A DNA stretch of 64,000 nucleotides. It comes from Neckera pumila (lineage: Eukaryota; Streptophyta; Bryopsida; Hypnales; Neckeraceae). Positions within the stretch are counted from its first letter, which is position 1; each line of letters opens with the position of its first letter. Positions 36,013 to 48,537 of the stretch are shown piece by piece. The notes under the pieces were generated by a model. That model did no database searches. It had not been told where the DNA came from and saw only the letters and a list, made by a program, of their open reading frames with translations. Location of the stretch: contig OZ018409.1 in NCBI GenBank assembly GCA_963969595.1, forward strand, positions 25,867,282 to 25,931,281, read 5' to 3'. Made by a program: the position numbers and the translations under genes.

Positions 36013-39000
36013 CATATCCTGTACCTGTGACAAAACTGAATCACCATTTCCAGCTCTAAGAAAAATAGTTTGCCCAGGTTGCAGCGCAGATGGCAATTTC
36101 CTCATTGTTGCAAATGTAATATATTTCAGTATAAAATCTCTACAAGTCTGCTACTTCCACCGACCATTTCAAAGTTTCAAGTCTTCATTTTCACAAGCTG
36201 TCCACTACTGTGAGGAACTACTGAGAGTCGACTTCGGAATAGAGTAGACATTACTTGCTGACCACAGTCAAAGGGAGAGGTCAATGAAACCATTTTGACT
36301 GACTTCCACGGGCTGACACCTTGGGAAAGATTCTCAGTGCCAGTCGCAGGTAACAAGATTTGATGCTCAAACTTATCTGTTTGGACATTTCACACAATTT
36401 ATTCAGGCTTGAAAAAGGCCAAGGTGAAGCTTTTGACCAACTCCAACATTATTCAGCAATGGAGCTGGGGTGCTATTTGGGTCTTAGGAAAAAAAAAAAA
36501 AAAATGATTAAACATGGTCCATTTTTCAACATTGGTTAAAACATTGTGTCAACTTTTTCTATGACTTCTTCTTACTTGTGCTAACTTGTCAATACTGGAT
36601 TCTTTGACTTGTTTGTTGAATCTTAGTGCTTGACAAAAATATGACAAAATATTCTACCTCTTGGATTGCATTGTGGAGAAACTTCCAACCATGTTGAATA
36701 ATGTTACGACTCCAGACAACTGAAAAGCAATGTGCAATTACTGCACCAATCACATTGATATAATTCTCAATACTACTTTGCAACATGTTGGACTTTTGTC
36801 TTGCATTCCATCTTATGTTCAGTTGGTTCTAAGAAGTTTCTTATAAGTCCGTGTCTAGTGATGCGAAAGTAAAACCTCTGTATGAAATAATGTATACACG
36901 TAGTTTTCTTCTATGACTTAAGTGCACCAGTGGAAATCATTTCCAATTCAACAAGGAAGCACCTTCGATCTTGATTTGAATTGGGTATTACTGACATATT
37001 CCATCCTGATTGAATGATGACTCCTTCACTGGGCGTCTGGAACAGAACATGATTTCCTATTTTCCACCAAGGGATGCGCTCCTGTTATCGTCGTTAATTA
37101 CAAGTACTATTATTGAACATAAGTTTTTTTAATTAGATTTTATTGTCAACTGAAAGAAAATTCTGACGCACTTGACAATGCATTATGTGGACCAAAAAAA
37201 AATACTTTCAAAGTATTGTCTTTAGGTGTACCAAAAAACAACTTAAGGTTCTCATAAGTTTTCATGTTTTGATTGTGTACATCTTATGGAATCAGTATCT
37301 AGAAAAAAGTGACACATTTTGGTCCATATATATGTGTTGCATTTTAGGTGGTGTTGATTGTGCGTGTACATACCATATTTGCAGTAATGTTATTTCTCAT
37401 TCCCAAGCTTCCCATTGTGTGAGTTTGCTCCTAAACCTCTTCATTTGTTTCATGGATCTCAATTCAATCAAGTTCCCTGTTACTAGCACACAGTGAACTA
37501 GGAGAAGAGTTCATTCATCTCCATATAATGTTTCGATTGGGGTTGCTCCAGGTTTTCTTTTCCACGTTTCGTTTTTCACGATGGTAGCTTCCAGAAATTT
37601 GTCCGTGGGGGCAACCAATTTCGGCAAGTTTTTGTCATTCGGGTAGCTAAAATACAATTTGTGGCATACAATTTACAACAAAATTGGTTCACTGTAATTA
37701 CAGTTCCCCCTGAATATCTGCCTGCAGGCTTGTAGGTAGACAGAACATAATTGTCAAAATCCGGTGATTTTGAGCCCCAAAACAGTACTTAACTGGGGGT
37801 GGTCATCTTACTACCTCCGAGAGGCTACTTTATCTATTCACTAGAGAAAGAGTACCTCCCACCATTTCGGAATGATTGGCGTATGTTTTGAGGTTGTTCA
37901 TTGAAAGTCCCACGAGTGACCCCAAGGAGACACTATGAGTGGTACCTAAATTACATTTTTTTGCTAGAAGGCAGACCTACTCAGTACTCCCTACACTACG
38001 TTTTAGCAGTATGAAATGTGGACTTCCGAATCATCTGCTACCGGAGTACCGGTAGTCACCCAATTGATGTTTACATGTGCAACCCTGACAGTGACGAGCA
38101 TCACCGGCAGGAGTGGGAAAAAGCTTGGTCTCCGTGTGTGGCAGTCAGAGATCGTCAGTACGTCAATTGACCTGAATTTTTCACTACAGTAGCATTGATT
38201 CAAACTGCTCAACGAGGGTCAGAATTCAGAAAGCCCCAGCCAGCCTGCGGGATTGTGGAGAGCCAACTTAAAGCGAAGGCCCTGCCCTGCCTGTCACCAA
38301 CTTCAAGTCTTCAGTTGAATCCCTATCGATTCAAAGTCTCCTGCCAGAACTGTGTCCCCGTGTAAGAAAATTTGCTTCTCCACTGCCACAAAATAGTATA
38401 ATGGAGTATATGATACACACATGATACACTTATTATATTCAAATTATTGCCTTTTTATTTTATTATATTGGCCCACATGAACGTAGTCTTCTATTAAAGT
38501 TCCGCTGTTGCTGCTCAACTGCTCAAGTCGAATTACTTCTTCGGAGGCTTCTGTGACTTCTGTCAATGCTCGAAGAATGGACTTTCAGACCCGGCTTCAA
38601 GAGCTGCCACGTCCACCGACAACTGCTGGTCTATCTGTGGATGCAACTGGAAAGCACGTGACAAGCTTCCGCTCCCACAAGATGCCTCCGGTGGAAACGT
38701 AAAGATACTGATTTTTCCTTTCAGAATAATACTCCGTAAGTTGTAATGAGACATATAGAAAAAAACAAAAAGATGGGATGGTATTCGCAAAAGATCAACC
38801 AGGGTACTACTGTATTGAATTGTCCCACGCAGACTATTTACCAGATGCACACACTTGGAAGAGCCACAACGTTGACCCATACTGGTCACTAAGGTAGTAT
38901 GCTCTTAAAGCGACCAATTAAGCCTACGTAACTCATCATTGACAGTAGAACATACTTCAAGCAACATGTCAGTCCTTCCTAGATAGGGGTCACAATTAGA

Positions 39001-39308
39001 ACACGATTGATTTTAGGTGTAGTTACCTTACATACCCCCAAAAAATTCATTATGTTGTAGAACAACTTAGTCATAGCACAGTGGACCTCAAAAGGTAGAG
39101 GCCTATAACTAAGGTACAGTAGCATTGTAGCAAGACAAAAATTACTCCTTAATACAGAGGTGCATTCTTTCTTTATTTTACAATTACTTCCATAGCCATT
39201 CATTGGACAGCTTTTGTCTTCTGCAAGAGGTTCTCCATTACATTAGAGAATAATCCAGTCCTCCGGAGGGTTGTTCCACGGACCCCTTTAGCACCCTGAA
39301 ATTTAGTT
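36013..39308. other. Intergenic DNA with repeat J copy 2
   Basis: No supported gene. Frames are short and without motifs. 38.2-38.7 kb is less AT-rich, with a 64-codon plus frame (38508-38702) that I do not recognise. Confidence 0.4.
37085..37382 (+). repeat. Dispersed repeat J, copy 2
   Basis: Same orientation as copy 1 and about 1.4 kb downstream, with roughly three quarters identity by eye (TTGACAATGCATTATG, TTTAGGTGTACCAAAA, GTACATCTTATGGAATCAGT). Ends GTGTACATACC. Confidence 0.65.
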
Positions 39309-39312
39309 TTAA

Positions 39313-40247
39313 CCCCTAACAGATCGAGCCCCTTTTTCTGCCAAAAAACACTCAAAACTGCCATTTCTATAGTAAAAAGGTAAAAAAAATTGAAAAATGA
39401 TTTTTTTTTCTTCACATTTAACCGTAGGATCTTATACCTAACAAGTATGAGAGTGTGTGGAAAAATTTTCAGAATTTTTGACCGCACAGATTGCAAGATA
39501 TTTGCGTTTAAAGTGATAAAAACAAATTTTTCAGCACACTGCGGGACTAGATTTTTTGACATTGAACATTTTTAACTTAAAATTTTTGCACTACAAAGTT
39601 TTGAGCTTCAAATCTTTGCAGTGGAAAATTGAGTTGAGAGTCTAGGAAAATAAAAAAAACTAAAAAAAAACTTAATTATCATTCTTTAAAAAATTGTTAA
39701 GAAGAAGTAGACACAAGATAGAAGGAAAATCTAAAATATTCATGTATTTTAGATGGAATTAAAATGCACTAACCCCAGTGGTGAGATTGTTCTAGCAAGT
39801 AATATAAACCATGCCAAAAAAAAAACATTGAAAAATTTGGAAAATTGCATTCAAAAATGCATCCTAGAAGTTATTTTTTTCAAGCCAAGATGCTCTAATT
39901 GCCCGAAAAACAAGAATGTCCATAAGTTTCTTATAACAAATCCAAATGAAATGAATCAAAGCTTTCCAGATAGACAAAAATATAATCTATGAGAAAAAAA
40001 ATATAAAAAAAAAAATTCAAATTCTTGTCCATTTTTTTTTGCTGCCTACCGTCCCCTGTTTTGAGCTTAATATTTGGTCATAACTTTTTTTCTTGGGCAC
40101 CGATTGTGAAAAAAATTATATTTCCACAAAGCTTATCAATTTTTCTATCTTCAAAAAAAGTTTCAAAAAATCACGACAAAATTTCAGCCCGTAGGTACCT
40201 GTCCGAAAACGTATTTGTCCCCCGAATGGACAATGGTCTTTTAGGGA
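39313..40247 (+). mobile_element. Family A element, copy A8
   Basis: 935 bp, full length. Starts CCCCTAACAGATCGAGCC (diverged end) and finishes CAATGGTCTTTTAGGGA, flanked by TTAA (39309-39312, 40248-40251). The interior is very close to A2. Confidence 0.83.
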
Positions 40248-41141
40248 TTAAGGGGTTGAAAAAATAGTTTTTCCCCTATTTTTGCACAGCTGAAAATGTT
40301 GTGATAGTGGCGCAGGAATCTAAAATTCCGAATAAAAAATTATTATTTAATTTAAAAAATATATATATGTACAAAAAAAAAAAAATATTGCAAAATTTGA
40401 CTACTCTGGCGAGCAATCATGTACTCTGACTGCTCACCAAGAGTACTTTTCCAAATTGATAGGCCATGCATGAAATAGCATGGCATGTCAATTTGGAAAG
40501 GCCCTCCAAGGGGCTAAAATTTCCTCTAATGATTGACAAAAATCTCTCAATCTATGAAATTATACACCCATTACTCTAATCACTAGGCTAGATCAAGGAG
40601 CTCAATTCTTTTGAATAGTCTATTCTTATGTAACTACTTTTGGACTATTCATTGAATTCTGGACAAAATGTTCAAAAATCTCTAGATAATAACATCTAGA
40701 GATCTCCAAATGTTGTATAGATCTTTGGATGTTTTGTATAGCTCTCTTAATGTTTTGCATTATCTCTCAATGACTATCTCCTGATGTTTTTTCTCTAGAT
40801 GCTAATTCTAAATTCTTTGAAAGTCCAAAAGTAGTTAAATGTGGCATTCGACAATAGTCTATCATTATTGTGTGAAAAAAAAATAAGAAACAAAGACTGG
40901 GGAACTACCGTAATCAAGCATCCCAAGGAAGCAAATGAAGATTGGAGAAAAGAGAAGGGGTCATTTCCATCGGGGCAAATAAATGTCATTAGTCTCACTT
41001 CATGTCTAGAGAACTGGAAGGTTTGTGTACCTATAATTGTCACTGCCAAAAATGCAACACCCACAACTGGACCAAAATGCAACACTAAAATCTCGATATT
41101 CCTAATACAAGATGTACACAATTAGAACATAAAAGCTTAGG

Positions 41142-41352
41142 AAAACCTATTGTGGTTTTTTGGTATACCCCCAGACAAATGCTTTGAAATTGCATTAGCT
41201 ATCCATTCCATGTCCAAATAATGCATCAATTGTAAAGTGCTTTGGAATTCTCTTTCAATTGATCTCACTAAGAAATTGTAAAAGTAATTTATATTTAGTA
41301 ACAGGAAGTATGTTCAGTTGTAATCAGTGACCATAATAGGTGTGCATACCTT
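41142..41352 (-). repeat. Dispersed repeat J, copy 3
   Basis: Reverse orientation relative to the copies at 35.7 and 37.1 kb. Its inverse starts GGTATGCACACCTATTATGG and contains GATGCATTAT and GGTATACCAAAAAACCAC. Shorter than the others. Confidence 0.6.
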
Positions 41353-41837
41353 CTGTCTGCGCTCAGCATGGAGGGCAGGCTAGGGCGCTTCCGGGAATGC
41401 AAAAATCACCTCGATTTACGGTTGCGCAGCTAAGCTTAAGCGCAGCTGCCTAGTCCGAGCGCCTTTCGATCGTGGATAGTCTGGATTCTCGAAGCCGACA
41501 ATACCGAACTCGGTTCCTTCGATGTGCCTGCTGGCGATTCCATTTCCAGCATCACCATCCGGCCTCAAATTAGCTAGAGAGGTGTTAATAGTTGAACAAA
41601 GGCGGCACCAAATAGGGGGGTCTTTTTGTTTACATTCACCCTGGGCTTTGCCTCCGCAAGAGGCTCGTCATACAACTATAAGCTCGACCATCCCAACCCA
41701 GGCAGTCTATTTGATTTCAATGCAGCCCAAGAAAGGCTGATAAGTTTTCTCCCCTTTCGACTGTTCTGGAGTAAGTTACATTTTTGGCCATGGAAATAGC
41801 AGGTAGCTTGATCGGGATTGTGGAAGTTTGGAGTTCA

Positions 41838-42067
41838 AATCACATAACTGGTTGTTGAGTTGAGTTTTTAACACTTATGTGGCACCGTCCTATTGGCAAC
41901 CTATCACCATTGCCATTACAAGTTGCAAGTCATAACCTTCTCTCCTCTCAACTTGCTTCCTCCACCCTTGGATCACAGAGATCAAAGGTTGTGATTGAAA
42001 AGTGAACAACCGGTTATGTCCGATAACCTACTCGCCGCTATACCACGGCTCGTCGGTTATCTAATAC
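41838..42067 (-). mobile_element. Repeat I, copy 2
   Basis: Inverse of 34690-34911. Contains CATAACTGGTTGTTGAG at one end and GTGAACAACCGGTTATG at the other. Confidence 0.7.
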
Positions 42068-42703
42068 ATATCCGATACATCGGATGGGGCAGGACGACGG
42101 AGAATGAGACGCAAATGGGAGGCCAAAATAGGGGGGAGGGTGTCCGAAAACAGGGCTGGCCGGTGCCTGCGTGGGAGACTGGGAGAGTGGGAGGCACCTC
42201 ATGCAACTGAAGGCCACCTTCAAGAATCAGGACCCCTTCGATGGACCCATCGCTGCGATACACCTGCCCCGGGTGATGCCTGCGCACCCTCGCCCGATGA
42301 AAAGCTGCTGAAATCGAACGGCTACAAAGATCCGAAAACTGGGGAGAAGCTGAGCAGACTGGGGAGCAGCGTCACTTCGCGATTCTTTGGTACAAGTGGC
42401 AATCGGAGCGTTCAGTTTCTCACAACGTCCCACATGCATTCTCAAAATCAGTGGAAATAATGTCTCAAGACTTAATAATGTTGTTATCACAATGTCTCAA
42501 GGCTCTAGGCACGGTGCACTCAAAAATGCCTACAAGGCAAGACTTCGTGGAGATTTTGGCACCAAACAAGTGGAACTTGAAGCTCAAGTGAGGTTTAAGT
42601 CCAAAAATAGAAATCCAACTTGGGCTCCAAGTCTCATCTACTATTTTCTATTTCATGTGAGAAGATTAATACTAAATCAGTGTCCTCGTAGCTTGATTTT
42701 GTA

Positions 42704-42852
42704 AGCAAATAAAACTCCATAAAGATCTTGTTCTGGACTTGTCCACATAACAAAGGTTATGGCTAAAAATGAACCTCCATAAGCAAATAAACCTCCATAA
42801 AGATCTTGCCAGACCAATCGAGACTTACTGGTTTAAAGAGGTTCTATTGTAG
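42704..42852. repeat. Dispersed repeat M, copy 2
   Basis: Matches 26752-26940: AGCAAATAAAACTCCATAA, TCCACATAACAAAGGTTATG, GAGGTTCTATTGTAG. Confidence 0.6.
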
Positions 42853-44718
42853 AATGATTTCATACTTGAAGTGCCACAAAAGATGGAATTTCTGACATTA
42901 TGAACTATTTTTTTTACCTATATCACATTGTGTAGTTTTAAGTCTTATAAATAGCATTTTGTATTCTCCTTCTACAATCCAAGAAAGTTGGGATTTGGCC
43001 TTGAAGTGGGACCTAAAGAAATGAGACTTGGAATGTAGTGTGAAAAACCCTTAGTATAAGTTTTTTGGTAGGTTTACCATCAAACACACATGTGACTCAT
43101 GCAATGAAAGAATAGGAATTTTTGAAGGATTTTGGAATTTAATAAAAAAAAATTTGTTATAGAAGATGATATAAGACAATTGGATTAAATTAGTTTTGAA
43201 TAGTATAAAATAGCACTGGATTATATAGCTAATATTGTATAATGATCCAATGGCGATTCTCCTATATTGGCTTGGATGGAATTGATGATGTTTTGTCTAA
43301 AATAACTTTAAAATTCCTATATTCAGTTGTCTCTAATGCAAAGGCACATTTGAATTGTGGAAAGAAATCGTCAAAAGAAAATCTGGTGATTGACAAGCAT
43401 GAAAATGAGGATAGTTTCTACAGAACAAGCCAAAAAAAACTAATGCGTACTCTTGTTGAAAATTTTCACATAGGGATGAAAATTGAAACTTATATTTACC
43501 ATAGAAGATCAAATTCTAAAATTTTGAATTCATAACCAAAATCAAGGAAGTCTAATTTTTTTTTAAATCATAGAATTTAAAATGACCTATAGTTGTAAGG
43601 GGAAAATTTTTAACATTTACTCCCGAGTAAGTGCATACTTTTTGTTTTTTTAGAATGGTATCAAGGGAGAGGAGACTTCTAAAGATAAGCAAATACAAAT
43701 TCTGTTATATAAGTCATACAAGCAGTCCTAGAAAGAAAGAGGATGAATCATTTACCTTGACATAAACACTTAAACAAATTGTTTGGTTTAGTCTCTCACT
43801 TCTAGTTTATGGGTCCTAGATCTAAAAGAAGAAGATTTAGCATTGAAAAAAAAGTACATGTGAAAAAGTTCCAAAAGTAAATGATTGCTATAGAATTGGA
43901 ACTTCTACAATACAATTACATTTCATTAATATACTTAAATTTTTATTTGAAAGCAATGAAATAAACACTATTCAAACTACAATAAGTTGAATTAAAAAAA
44001 CAACGAGACTCAAATAGCTTAGGGTGGCTTTGTATTTTGAGCCAAGCCAAACAAATAGAACATTTTACACCCTCTCATTGGCTAAGAGAATGTATTGTTT
44101 GACTAATGAATTTGAGTAGATTTTTTGTTGTTAATTTTGTCTCCATTGTAAGCGGTCTTTATCCTTATACAATGCTCAACTTTTGACCCTTGTAGACTAG
44201 CACTTTCTCTTCTTGCATTTGAAATTTTAACATTCTTCATTTGTAGAGTGAAAAATAACTCACATTGTATGTGTTTGAAAGCTTGTATCTATTTATTTAG
44301 TAAAGAATCTACCCTTTTAATCTCTATTATGTAATAAGTTTGAGTTGGAATGAAACACATGAGAAGAAATTTGAAGCCTCAACAGGACTACAAGTTTTTG
44401 GGTAGTGGAGAACATAGAAAGTATGCTACATCAACAATCTAACATGGTCAAGAGACTCTCATGTCAGATTAATTTTTTTAATTTTATTTTTTTCACAAAA
44501 TATCTTTTTAATTTTTTATGATTTTTAAAGATTTTAAGGATTTTTTTATTACTTAAATATCCAATCTTAGATTTCAAGAAAGAGTATAAGAGTGTGGCTA
44601 GAACAAAAAACTAGAAGTGCAAGAAATCTATTGTCGAGACTAAAAATCACCTTAGCTTTGACATCCTTGTATACAATTACTTAAGAAGTTCTTCAAGAAG
44701 CTTTTTCTATCTAGAAAG

Positions 44719-45663
44719 TCCCTAAAGGATTGGGGGTATTTGAGCATAGTTTTTGTTTTCTTGACTAACTCTTGTAACAAGGATAGCTCTTCATTTGTAT
44801 GGAATAGTTTTGATGATTGCCACTGTTGAAATGACAAAAAAACTTATTTAGTTTTTTTATGGAAAAAAATCAACAAAATCGCACAATTTTTGAAAAAATG
44901 CCACCGTTGATAAGATTAATGTTTGGTTAGGCAGTACTTTTTATGTACGTTGAAATCAAAATGTTGTAAACGGAATGCTCAAAAGTACTTCAAAAACTCT
45001 TTTTTTTTTTTACAAATACATATGATCATAATATTGATGTTTAATATTTTCAAATCATTTTGAGGTTTCAAAAAGATATGAGAATGTGAAGTGATGGGCG
45101 ACAACACCTTTTTCATTCTCAAAAAAATCACCAAAAATTGCACACTCGTTCATTTCTCAATCAAATTGCATTGACAGATTCAACGAGAAAAAATTATCTC
45201 ATCTCTAATTTATAAAATTCATAGGTTTGTACAAATACAACACTAAAGTTGTGAATTCATACCTACGTACTATAATCTTACATATTATGTGTAATTTTTA
45301 CGCACTGAATCAATGCGTAAACAATGCCTATCAATAACATACGATTGTTGTACTGATATCAGTACAGTTTAGATGCACTTTGGATACCACATTTGTATAA
45401 TTAAGACACATAAATTGTACACTTTTAATAAAGATTTTAACTACATTGATTTAGTGCGTCAAAATACACGTAATATGTACGATTATGGTACGTAGGCATG
45501 AATTCACAACTTCAGTACGATATCTGTTGAAAGATCGTTCATTTTCAAGTTCGAGATGCTACGGTCTCTTTGTTGTTCTTGGACTATTAGTAAGGTTCAC
45601 ATATCAATTTTTTTACAAATGTAGTTGCAAAAGCCACATGGTGGATTTGTAGTCCTTTAAGGA
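44719..45663 (-). mobile_element. TTAA family G element, copy G1
   Basis: Right end AGTCCTTTAAGGA before TTAA 45664-45667, left end TCCCTAAAGGATTGGGGG. It is homologous in inverse orientation to 46536-47105. It is interrupted by the foldback MITE at 45241-45517; without that it is about 670 bp. The shared open frame (SKLFHTNEEL..LLQELVKK in both copies) is short and probably only DNA homology. Confidence 0.65.
45241..45517. mobile_element. Foldback MITE nested in G1
   Basis: Arms of about 70-78 bp (45241-45318, 45448-45517) are inverse with few mismatches (AGTTGTGAATTCATACCTACG against its inverse). Near the middle sits a perfect 18-bp palindrome TGTACTGATATCAGTACA (45349-45366). It is absent from G2. 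The target duplication could not be resolved. Confidence 0.8.
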
Positions 45664-46535
45664 TTAAGAATCTTCCTATTACTTATAGGTTCTTTCTTAG
45701 AAAACTTTCTACTACTTCTAAAAGGTTCTAAAGTGTATGTCTATAACACCTCCCTCTTATCTAACTATGAATTCTAAAAGGAGTTTTAGAATTTCTTTTC
45801 CCATCTCGAGAAATTCAAGAATTTGTCAAATGATGTGTATTATATATGCAGTCTATTTTATCTTAGGCAAAGATGTTCATGACCTTTAAACCAATGTTGA
45901 TGATTTGGACTTCCATCTATTGGACAAACTATACCAAATTAGTGCTCCTTATTAGGTCCTTCAAAAAACACATTCAAGCCCTTAGGTTACACGTTTCCAT
46001 CTTATAATAAAATCACTAAGGTTTGAACGTTGCCTTCAAGATTTTCAGGCCAAAGTTGGTTTAGATGAAGGTTTTTCCATTCCTCAAAAGGAGCCATCTT
46101 GTTCTTGAAGGTACCCTTGTAGATGCAAAGAATCCAAAGGTTAGAGCATTTGCTCTCGCAGTTGTAATAAAGAAAACTTAAGCTCAGCTTCTAATTGAAT
46201 ATCTAGGTCCATTGACTCTCTAAAAACTCTTTAATTAGACATATTGAGGTTAGAACAAGCAACTATCAAAGGCAATCTGAGGACTAGATAGAAAGATACT
46301 AAATCATTGAAATTAAGAACTAATAAAGTTGCATTCCCTTGCTATTATTTGACAATTCTCCCTCTTTATATATAGGCCTAGGTGCCAACTTAAAAGCTTC
46401 TATTAGAAGTGATTGTTTGAATAGCACTTTGATTTATTAGGATAGAGTCAATGAAATTTTTATACCTTTTGAAGCACGTTGATCACATTTGTTTCCAATT
46501 TCTATGTGCACTTATTGATGTTGTATTTATACTAA

Positions 46536-47105
46536 CCCTGAAAGGTCCATAAGCCACCATATGGCTTTTGCAACTACATTTGTAGAAATTTGATATTTTA
46601 ACCTCACTAACAGCTTGTGAATAACAAAAAGACCCTAGATGATTTTTTGTACTAAATCCATGGGTCCAATCCAATCAAAAATGATGAACTGTGAAATTTT
46701 TGGTGAATTTTTTGAAAGTGTAGAAGATGCTCCGGGCCATCACTTCACATCCTCATATCTTTTTTTCTATACTTCAAAATGATTTGAAAAAAATTACATA
46801 TCAATATCATGATGATACGTACATGTGGAAAAAAATCAGAGTTTTTGGAGCACTTTTGAGCGTCCAATTTCATCATTTCCATTTCAGTTTATGTGAAAAG
46901 TATTGTCTAACCAAATATCTTTCATCAATCTTGTCAACGGTGGCATTTTCTCAAGAATTGTGCAATTTTGTCAATTTTTTTTCATCGGAAAGCTACATAA
47001 GTCTTTGTTCATTTCAACGGTCGCAATCATCAAAATTATTCTACACAAATGAAGAATTATGCTTATTACAAGAGTTAGTCAAGAAAGCAAAAGTCGTGCT
47101 CAAAC
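46536..47105 (+). mobile_element. TTAA family G element, copy G2
   Basis: Begins CCCTGAAAGGTCCATAAGCC and is an inverse copy of G1 without the nested MITE. The distal end is not clear; similarity fades near 47105, before the expected TTTAGGG terminus. Confidence 0.6.
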
Positions 47106-47697
47106 TGACCCTTGGCAGCCCTCAAGTTAGCACTTTGGACTCTGGGTTTAATTTTGCGATTTATGTTAGTTCTTAGTCCTATTATATGCAAAATAGCATG
47201 AAATAAGTAGTTGAGAGGGATTTGATAGAAGTCCCTACCAAATCAATGAAGAGTCTTTCTAAAATCATGGATAGCAAAAAATACCTTGCTATTCTGTATT
47301 TAGTTCTCAATTAAGTATCTGAGAGATTAGATTAGCCTTTCCGAGAGAAGTGAAGATGTGAGAGTTAGCTAGTCCTAGTGTCTTGTCCATGTGAAACTAA
47401 GCTTGCAAAGTGCATGTGATGATCTGGCTAAAAATAAGAGTCTAACTTTGTAGATTTGAAAGTGTCTAGATCCAATTCATAGAGAATTTAGATTAGTTTG
47501 TGTTAGTTTGTAGGTAACTTAGAATATCAAGCCAAAATGCAAAGTAGACTAAAGGCAAGGTGATTGGAGCATATGAAAAAGTTTCTTTTTGGACAAAAGT
47601 ATGCCAAAAGGTCAACTTAGAAGCCAATCATCCACGACAAACCCCGGTATCAGAATGATTTCCCCCTCAAGGTTTAGGATTTAATGTTAATAATCCA

Positions 47698-47806
47698 AAA
47701 TTTTTATATCAACAAAAATGTTTAGCGTAACATCAATGTTGACATAAAAACATTGGATTGTCAATATTGATGTTACGTTGTACATTTTTGTTGACATAAA
47801 AATTTT
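47698..47806. repeat. Hairpin repeat, about 48-bp arms
   Basis: TCAACAAAAATGTTTAGCGT..ACATCAATGTTGAC is followed, after a short AT-rich loop, by its inverse GTCAATATTGATGT..ACATTTTTGTTGA. Likely a small MITE. Confidence 0.7.
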
Positions 47807-48388
47807 GAGTTGTCAACATTGACATCACCTAAAATTTGTCATAAAAAATTAGGGCTCATCACCTAAAAGGGAGGTTTCCTATAGTGAAAACACTTTTTGG
47901 AAGAGCCGGGACGATTCTTTACAAGTTTAGTTTGAGGTTGCTTCCGCATGGCGAAGCTTTGACTTTAAAACGGGATTATTGGGAATAAGACATTGGCTTG
48001 TTGGACTATTTAAGTCCAAAACAACACCAAATGGATCCCTTTCTACCCACCCAAGTTTGCTCAAGTTGTTCTTTGCCAATTTGTCAAGTTATGGATTTTT
48101 AGTTTAATCTTTGATAGTTTTCGCTTGATAATTTAGTATTGCAAAGAAGTGGGTAGTTGTTTTAGAGAAAGTATACAAAACCCCAAAATTATTAGTTAGA
48201 TTAGTCATCATCTCAAAACAAAAACCTTAGAGTGGTAGAATTAGCTAGATTATAATTCTTGAAGAAACTCATCCAAAACACATAAAAATTAGGATAAAAT
48301 AGTGAATATCTTGTTGTTTTTATTAATCTAGATTTTGATTTTTTTGACTAGTTTAGTCGTTTGGAAACCAAAAAAAAATAGAATTAGG

Positions 48389-48537
48389 ACCAGATCACGA
48401 AGGCCAAATGAGACCAGATTACAAAGGCCAAACGAGGACCAGATCACCAAGGCAAACCAGGACTAGATCACAAAGGCAAACGAGGACCAGATCATGAAGG
48501 CTAAATGAGGCCAGATCACGAAGGTAAACAAGGACCC
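48389..48537. repeat. Degenerate ~24-bp tandem repeat
   Basis: About six copies of GAGGACCAGATCACxAAGGC followed by AAAC or AAAT. No frame stays open through it. Confidence 0.85.

Larger units (their letters stand above)
40252..44718. other. Intergenic DNA with repeats J, I and M
   Basis: A small hairpin lies at 40447-40500 (CCAAATTGATAGGCCATG and inverse). A GC-richer island (41.37-42.46 kb) carries a 118-codon plus frame, 42104-42460, and competing minus frames with no known motif. The rest is AT-rich. No gene is called. Confidence 0.4.

Noticed and set aside
41370..41530. tRNA or other structured RNA in a GC-rich island
   Set aside because: GCGCAGCTAAGCTTAAGCGC forms a short hairpin, but no cloverleaf, A-box/B-box or known RNA layout can be drawn.
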